Shown here: in pieces, positions 5,646-9,435 of the stretch | Numbering within the stretch: the first letter of the stretch is position 1 | Layout of the letters: each line of letters begins with the position of its first letter | Assembly (NCBI GenBank): GCA_027064565.1 | Contig: JAMOPK010000302.1 | Span: 1-9,435 of the forward strand | Direction of reading: 5' to 3' | Length of the DNA stretch: 9,435 bases | Source: Caldifarciminota bacterium | Lineage (GTDB): Bacteria > Hydrothermota > Hydrothermia > B15-G9 | Program-made: the position numbers and the translations under genes | The notes under the pieces: generated by a model | Databases searched by the model: none | Seen by the model: only the letters and a program-made list of their open reading frames with translations | What the model was told of the DNA's origin: nothing

Positions 5646-5673
5646 AAAGGGCCGCCATCTGGCGGCCTTTTTT
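5646..5673. terminator. Bidirectional intrinsic terminator between hsp20 and the EFR1 gene
   Basis: GGCCGCC (5650-5656) and GGCGGCC (5661-5667) form a perfect seven-base-pair GC stem with an ATCT loop, extended by a G-T and three A-T pairs. On the plus strand TTTTTT follows, a textbook terminator for hsp20. On the minus strand the T-run is CTTTCTTTCG, less perfect, but it lies directly behind the stop of the converging gene and probably ends that operon too. Confidence 0.9.
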
Positions 5674-6478
5674 ATTTCAACAATGCCCTGAGATAGGCAT
5701 CTTTTGGAGGCACATACCTGCCCGCTTCCCTGATGTATCGGCCGATCTGGATCGCCTCTTGAGGGCATCGGTGGACGCAACGCATGCAGAACTCGCAGTC
5801 CATTCCCCAAAGAACCCGGCTATCAACGATTCTGATATTGCTTTCCGGACAGAGTCCAACGCAGGCGCCACAGAGGTCGCATCTCTCATCCGCATAAAAC
5901 TGACCAACCTTCTGCTCAACGAACTTGTGGAACTTCCTCGCGATGAAATCGGTCAGTTTCGCGTAAATCTTCGGTCTGAACGGGACTGGCACCTTCTCCT
6001 CAAACGACCTCAGGACTCTCTGCGGCAGTTTCCTGATCTCTCTGACCGCCATCATGTTGGGCAGCAACATAATCTTTTCCAGCAGGCTGTTTCTTTTCGA
6101 CGTCAGGATGAAAAGTGTATCCGCCATGATGATCTCGGCATGTCCGACGACGATCCCGCCTTTCTCCGATATCGCTCTTGAAAGGGTAAGCGGGGCATTG
6201 CCTGAGATAAGGCCTTTGGTCATCAGGGTGAAAACCGGGGCAGAACGCAGCTCCGGCAGCCGCTCCACGGTCTCCATCAGTGTTTGAGGCGGCTGGTAGG
6301 CATAGACCGGGCTGGCCACTATAAGTCCATCGTATTCAAACCGGTCAGGGAGTTCAGCGCCCTTCCTCGCGAAGCGGGTCGTGACCCTGTGCCCCATGCG
6401 ACGAAGCTCACGGGCGAGATAGCTCACAACTAACTGCGTGTTGCCGGCGCCGGAGTAGTAAAGCAGAAAAAGGTTCAT
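5672..6478 (-). CDS. EFR1-type flavodoxin-ferredoxin fusion protein
   Basis: A 268-residue predicted electron-transfer protein. Residues 1-125 form a flavodoxin-like domain: LLYYSGAGNT (5-14) is the FMN phosphate-binding loop and DGLIVASPVYAYQPP (50-64) a second flavin-contact region. The C-terminus has two 4Fe-4S motifs, C200-x2-C203-x2-C206-x3-C210-P and C228-x2-C231-x2-C234-x3-C238-P. A middle helical part (about 128-195) joins them, as in the 'EFR1 family ferrodoxin' proteins of anaerobes. Its redox partner is unknown. The ATG overlaps the acyl-CoA ligase stop by ATGA, with AGGAG and AAAGG upstream, so the two are made together; the ligase may supply the acyl-CoA whose reduction or dehydrogenation this protein serves, but that is only inference from context. 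It is the last gene of the operon and ends against the shared terminator. Confidence 0.88.
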   Translation of the reverse strand: MNLFLLYYSGAGNTQLVVSYLARELRRMGHRVTTRFARKGAELPDRFEYDGLIVASPVYAYQPPQTLMETVERLPELRSAPVFTLMTKGLISGNAPLTLSRAISEKGGIVVGHAEIIMADTLFILTSKRNSLLEKIMLLPNMMAVREIRKLPQRVLRSFEEKVPVPFRPKIYAKLTDFIARKFHKFVEQKVGQFYADERCDLCGACVGLCPESNIRIVDSRVLWGMDCEFCMRCVHRCPQEAIQIGRYIREAGRYVPPKDAYLRALLK

Positions 6479-7980
6479 TTTTCGCCTTTCTCCTGAAGGA
6501 CTTTCTGCCTGAGTGCGCGTTTGGCGATCTTTCCGGTAGCCGTGCGGGGCAGTTCTTTGACGAAAACCACCTCACGCGGGAGCTTGAACCGGGCAATTTT
6601 GGTTCTCAGATATTCAAGGACTTCCTTTTTCGTCAGGTGGTGCCCCTCGTTGAGCACAATGTAGGCTCTCGGAATCTCTCCGTGCAACCTGTGTGGAACT
6701 CCGATAATCGCTGTTTCCTTTATGGCCGGATGCGCGAAAAGGAGTTCCTCAATCTCACGGGGATAGATGTTAAGTCCATCGAAAATGATCATGTCCTTTT
6801 TTCTGTCGAGGATGTAAAAATAGCCATCCTCATCGACCTTGCCGATGTCGCCTGTCCGGAAATATTCGCCGAAAAACACAGCCTTTGTGGCCTCAGAGTC
6901 CTTGTAATAGCCTTTCATGACGTTAGGGCCTTTGACCACGATCTCGCCGAGGGTTTCGGGCGGCAGGAAATTCCCCTCGTCATCGGCTATCTGCATCTCC
7001 ACATCCTTTACCGGCAGGCCAATGGAGCCGGGTTTCCTTTTGCCGCCCACCGGGTTAACGGCAGTCACCGGTGAACACTCCGTCGGGCCATCGCCTTCAT
7101 AGATGAGCACATGGTATTTGTTTTCAAAGGCTTCCATAACGGCAAGCGGCATCGGGGCGCCACCAGAAATGGAAAATCGCCACGATGAGAGGTCCCATTT
7201 GTGGGGATCGGGCACATCGGAGAGCACAGCGAACATCGAGGGCACGCCCATGAAAATCGTCCCGCCGGCTATCTCGATCGTCTGAAGCAGGGTATCAGGC
7301 ATGAACCGTGGGAGCAAAGCTATCGTTGCGCCAAGGGTGAGCGGCGAGAGCATCCCGACGGTTATCCCGAAGGAATGGAAAAGCGGAAACACCAGAACGA
7401 ATACGTCATCGGGCGTGGCTTTGATGCCGTCGATCACTGATTCCACGTTGGACGTCAGGTTTCTGTGGGTGAGCATGGCTCCTTTGGGCCTCCCTGTCGT
7501 CCCGGAAGTGTAGAGAATCGCCGCAACGTCATCCGGCTCACGGTCAACAAGGTAGAGTTCTTTCGACTCAGAGGCAAAAATCTCAGGGAATCTGTCGCTC
7601 CTTAAAAGTGCCGGCCTGTTCTGGCTTATCTCAAGCGTGCTTTTGACCAGCTCCTCAAGTTGCGGCTCATAGATCAGGACGGAGATATCGGAATGGTCGA
7701 ACAAATATGACAATTCGTAGGGCTTGAACAGGAAATTCATGGGAACAACAGTTCCCCCGGCCTTGATGATCGCATGATACGCTATGGGGTTGTTCGGAGT
7801 GTTGAAAAGAAGTAGCCCCACGTGTGTCCCCGGTTTAACTCCCATGGAAACGAGCTTATGGGCAAGGGCGTTGGAGGCGTTATCCAACTCCCTGTAAGTG
7901 ATTCTATCGCCTGCGAAAAATATCGCTGTTTTTTCTGGATTTTTTCTGGCATTTTCAACGAGACCGGCAGCCAGATTCAT
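6475..7980 (-). CDS. AMP-forming acyl-CoA ligase (fatty-acid--CoA ligase type)
   Basis: Activates a carboxylic acid with ATP to an acyl-adenylate and transfers it to coenzyme A. All core motifs of the ANL superfamily are present (501-residue numbering): P-loop YTSGTTGRPKG (157-167), PLFHSFG (199-205), SISGGAPMP (270-278), YEGDGPTECSP (294-304), the ribose-binding aspartate in FRTGDIG (374-380), DRKKDMIIFDGLNIYP (392-407) and the C-terminal catalytic lysine in RTATGK (K484). The A5 motif reads EGDGPTE rather than the common YGLTE. The acid used cannot be told; medium- or long-chain fatty acids are the usual guess. Start: the ATG at 7978-7980 has GGAGG five bases upstream; an ATG at 7990-7992 overlaps that site and would add four residues. 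The gene lies 34 bases after the rhomboid gene and overlaps the EFR1 gene by ATGA. Confidence 0.94.
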   Translation of the reverse strand: MNLAAGLVENARKNPEKTAIFFAGDRITYRELDNASNALAHKLVSMGVKPGTHVGLLLFNTPNNPIAYHAIIKAGGTVVPMNFLFKPYELSYLFDHSDISVLIYEPQLEELVKSTLEISQNRPALLRSDRFPEIFASESKELYLVDREPDDVAAILYTSGTTGRPKGAMLTHRNLTSNVESVIDGIKATPDDVFVLVFPLFHSFGITVGMLSPLTLGATIALLPRFMPDTLLQTIEIAGGTIFMGVPSMFAVLSDVPDPHKWDLSSWRFSISGGAPMPLAVMEAFENKYHVLIYEGDGPTECSPVTAVNPVGGKRKPGSIGLPVKDVEMQIADDEGNFLPPETLGEIVVKGPNVMKGYYKDSEATKAVFFGEYFRTGDIGKVDEDGYFYILDRKKDMIIFDGLNIYPREIEELLFAHPAIKETAIIGVPHRLHGEIPRAYIVLNEGHHLTKKEVLEYLRTKIARFKLPREVVFVKELPRTATGKIAKRALRQKVLQEKGEK

Positions 7981-8014
7981 ATTGCCCTCCATTCCTTAAG
8001 TCGAGTTAGTTCAA

Positions 8015-8713
8015 TCACCACCAATAATATCGAGGCGGGTGCCGCCTTCTGACAGCGAAGATGGGCACAAGCAGCGCACCCGCTATGAATCCGCCTATGT
8101 GTGCAAACCACGCCACCCCGCCTGCCGCACCATGTGCGCCGATGGAACCGAATCCAAAGATCAACTGGATTATTACCCACAGTCCGAGATAAAGGTAGGC
8201 CGGCAGAACGACGGTCGTGATCATGAACCATATGGGCACAAGGGCAACGATCCTCGCTCCGGGATAGAGCACAAAATAAGCTCCCAATACGCCGGATATC
8301 GCACCGGAAGCACCGATCATGGGCACCGTGGAATTGGGGGAGAGGAGGATGTGGGTAAAGCTCGCTATCAGCCCGGTCAACAGATAAAACACCAGATATC
8401 TGAAATGCCCCATCGCATCCTCAACGTTATCTCCGAAAATCCATAGGAACCACATGTTGCCCAAAATGTGTGTAAAACCTCCGTGCAGGAACATGGCAGT
8501 AAACAGATTTAAAGGAATTGCGCTTGGAGGAGGGATGTCAACGTGATGGGTGTATTCAAACGGGATGATGCCGTAAATCTGGAAAAATACCGGCAATCTG
8601 TAGCTGCCAAGCGAAAGCTCATGCATGAAAGCCAATATATTTAATGCGATTAGCAGATAGTTCACTATTGGGGTGCTGCGGGATGGATTTTCATCTCGAA
8701 AAGGGATAAACAT
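8015..8713 (-). CDS. Rhomboid-family intramembrane serine protease
   Basis: A 232-residue membrane protein with about six membrane helices that should cleave membrane-spanning substrates within the bilayer. The catalytic dyad is visible: S136 in GASGAISG and H205 in AHIGGFIAG; H82 and N86 in FLHGGFTHILGNMWFLWIFG give the HxxxN oxyanion-site motif. The N-terminus (MFIPFRDENPSRSTP) is typical of the bacterial 'PFRDxxP' subgroup. The C-terminus ends in a basic, aromatic tail (RRRHPPRYYWW). The start has AAAGGAG six to seven bases upstream. It is the first gene of the rhomboid-ligase-EFR1 run and starts 73 bases downstream of tRNA-Ser on the same strand; no clear independent promoter is seen (only a weak TAAAAT about 35 bases upstream of the ATG), so readthrough from the tRNA promoter may contribute. 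Confidence 0.93.
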   Translation of the reverse strand: MFIPFRDENPSRSTPIVNYLLIALNILAFMHELSLGSYRLPVFFQIYGIIPFEYTHHVDIPPPSAIPLNLFTAMFLHGGFTHILGNMWFLWIFGDNVEDAMGHFRYLVFYLLTGLIASFTHILLSPNSTVPMIGASGAISGVLGAYFVLYPGARIVALVPIWFMITTVVLPAYLYLGLWVIIQLIFGFGSIGAHGAAGGVAWFAHIGGFIAGALLVPIFAVRRRHPPRYYWW

Positions 8714-8786
8714 TTCAAAGCTCCTTTTGGTTCTTTTCTGGGAATATTTTAAAGCGGTGAACGGCGATTTTCAGCAAAATAAAAAG

Positions 8787-8868
8787 CGGAGGGTGAGGGA
8801 CTCGAACCCCCAAGGGCAGAGCCCAGCGGATTTCAAATCCGCCGCCTTACCAATTAGGCTAACCCTCC
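8787..8868 (-). tRNA. tRNA-Ser, anticodon UGA
   Basis: A complete 82-base class II tRNA. The acceptor stem is GGAGGGT/ACCCTCC (seven perfect pairs) with discriminator G73. The D arm is GCC/GGC. The anticodon stem GCGGA/TCCGC encloses the loop TTTGAAA, giving anticodon TGA, which reads UCA (and other UCN) codons. The long variable arm of 14 bases contains GGGC-TCT-GCCC, as in serine tRNAs; the T arm GGGGG/CCCTC (one G-T pair) has the loop TTCGAGT. The sequence after the discriminator is CTTTTT, so CCA is not encoded and must be added by nucleotidyltransferase. tRNA-Sec was considered and dropped, as its anticodon would be TCA and its acceptor stem longer. Confidence 0.97.
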
Positions 8869-8882
8869 GTGAAGCGGGAAAA

Positions 8883-8911
8883 ATTATATCTGGCATGCTG
8901 ATGCGTGTCAA
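8883..8911 (-). promoter_or_regulatory. Perfect-consensus sigma-70 promoter of tRNA-Ser
   Basis: On the minus strand TTGACA (8906-8911) is followed after exactly 17 bases by TATAAT (8883-8888): twelve of twelve consensus bases with optimal spacing. Fourteen bases separate the -10 box from the next base before the mature tRNA 5' end near 8868, leaving a leader of several bases for RNase P removal. The stop codon of the AT-rich upstream gene is only five bases before the -35 box. Confidence 0.92.
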
Positions 8912-8916
8912 TCTAA

Positions 8917-9435
8917 CTAAAGATTTTTTATAGACATTATTAACTTGTCCGTCTTCGGGTGAGAATAAAAACCTCTTCTTTCAAATAAGTATCCTTGTGT
9001 TGTTACGTGAGCATTAGCTTTAGAAAAAATGCTAAACGCATTATTTTTGGTATTTAGAAAGTTTATCTTTTCATCTATTGTTCTAAAACCCTCTTTTTCT
9101 AAAAATAAATCTACACTTAATAGCAAATGCATATCCATAGTCCTTGTTTTTAGTTGAATTTCATCATTAACTATAAAATTGTTAAGCCAAAAATAAAGCA
9201 AACCACAATAATAATATTTTGGAGGATCGTCTTCCATATAGAAAATCTTTTTTTCTTCAATATATTTTTTGATTCTTTTAATAGCATTGCTTTTCATCTT
9301 GTCGGGTTCTTTCAATAAAACAGAAATATACACTTTTGCCATATTTTCAATGTCTATTTTTGCATAATATGGCTCAACTTCTGGATATTGACCTCTCAAT
9401 CGTTCGTAATGTAACTTAACTTTTTTCTGATCGTT
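8917..9435 (-). CDS. C-terminal end of a probable AIPR-type abortive-infection protein (cut by right edge)
   Basis: The frame is open through the right edge, giving 172 residues; the leftward TTG at 9397-9399 is internal, since YERLRGQYPEV reads continuously across it. I recognise the tail of the AIPR family (PF10592, abortive-infection phage resistance) from the order: a YERLRGQY segment, then DIENMAKVYISVLLKEP, a basic helix, KIFYMEDDPPKYYYCGLLYF, and a final helical part. In those proteins similar Y-x-x-R-x-x-Q-Y, F-x-x-x-P and IF-x-x-D-x-x-P-x-Y-Y motifs precede the end. This is from memory, without a search, so it is moderate. Family members are linked to phage defence; the biochemical role of this part is not clear. 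Codon use is strikingly AT-rich (about 20-37% GC in lines counted), unlike the rest of the window, and suggests horizontal transfer. No terminator separates it from the tRNA promoter. Confidence 0.6.
   Translation of the reverse strand, partial: NDQKKVKLHYERLRGQYPEVEPYYAKIDIENMAKVYISVLLKEPDKMKSNAIKRIKKYIEEKKIFYMEDDPPKYYYCGLLYFWLNNFIVNDEIQLKTRTMDMHLLLSVDLFLEKEGFRTIDEKINFLNTKNNAFSIFSKANAHVTTQGYLFERRGFYSHPKTDKLIMSIKNL

Noticed and set aside
5633..6181. A 182-codon open frame on the plus strand
   Set aside because: It lies opposite the EFR1 gene, whose two eight-cysteine Fe-S motifs and flavodoxin loop prove the minus-strand frame; the plus-strand frame has no recognisable domain or ribosome binding site.
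8039..8446. A 135-codon open frame on the plus strand
   Set aside because: Opposite the rhomboid protease, whose catalytic motifs are intact; product is hydrophilic and unlike any family I know.
8787..8868. tRNA-Sec or tRNA-Leu
   Set aside because: The seven-base anticodon loop TTTGAAA gives TGA, the discriminator is G and the acceptor stem has seven pairs, all as expected for tRNA-Ser.
1..9435. CRISPR array, insertion sequence or toxin-antitoxin pair
   Set aside because: No regularly spaced repeats, transposase motifs, terminal inverted repeats or small paired genes were found on either strand.

Overview
The window looks like a piece of chromosome from a free-living Gram-negative-type bacterium, probably an anaerobe or a thermophile-related uncultured lineage; I cannot name the taxon. 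It encodes a phosphatidylethanolamine pathway (PssA plus Psd), uses strong AGGAGG-type ribosome binding sites with frequent ATGA gene overlaps, has a tRNA gene without an encoded CCA end, and contains two iron-sulfur-motif proteins of kinds common in anaerobes. Most genes are of moderate to high GC (about 60% in a 60-base line I counted by hand). The last 0.5 kb is very different, about 20-37% GC in the lines counted.

Layout: (1) 2-1143, plus strand: the C-terminal half of thiamine-monophosphate kinase (thiL, cut by the left edge), overlapped by ATGA with an endonuclease III-like HhH-GPD DNA glycosylase. (2) 1280-3679, minus strand: a tight operon read as psd, pssA, a MobB-like GTPase with an added cysteine-rich domain, and a small four-helix PF04020 membrane protein. 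Psd and PssA together make phosphatidylethanolamine from CDP-diacylglycerol and serine. (3) 3815-4813, minus strand: a polytopic membrane protein of the lysylphosphatidylglycerol synthase / UPF0104 flippase-like family with its own putative promoter. (4) 4814-5176: a 363-base AT-rich divergent regulatory region. (5) 5177-5623, plus strand: an Hsp20 small heat-shock protein, ending at a hairpin terminator shared with the converging operon. (6) 5672-8713, minus strand: a three-gene run read as rhomboid protease, AMP-forming acyl-CoA ligase, and an EFR1-type flavodoxin/ferredoxin protein; the last two overlap by ATGA. (7) 8787-8868, minus strand: tRNA-Ser(UGA) with a perfect-consensus promoter. 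(8) 8917-9435, minus strand: the AT-rich C-terminal end of a gene I read, with moderate confidence, as an AIPR-type abortive-infection protein, cut by the right edge.

The most noteworthy points are the composition break next to the tRNA with a probable phage-defence gene, which suggests the edge of an accessory island continuing to the right; the HhH-GPD glycosylase that lacks both the catalytic lysine and the fourth iron-sulfur cysteine; the MobB-like protein with a Cys-rich tail inside a phospholipid operon; and two minus-strand promoters placed so close to their start codons that leaderless transcripts are likely. I do not see a complete previously undescribed system inside the window; if there is one, the right edge is the place to look.
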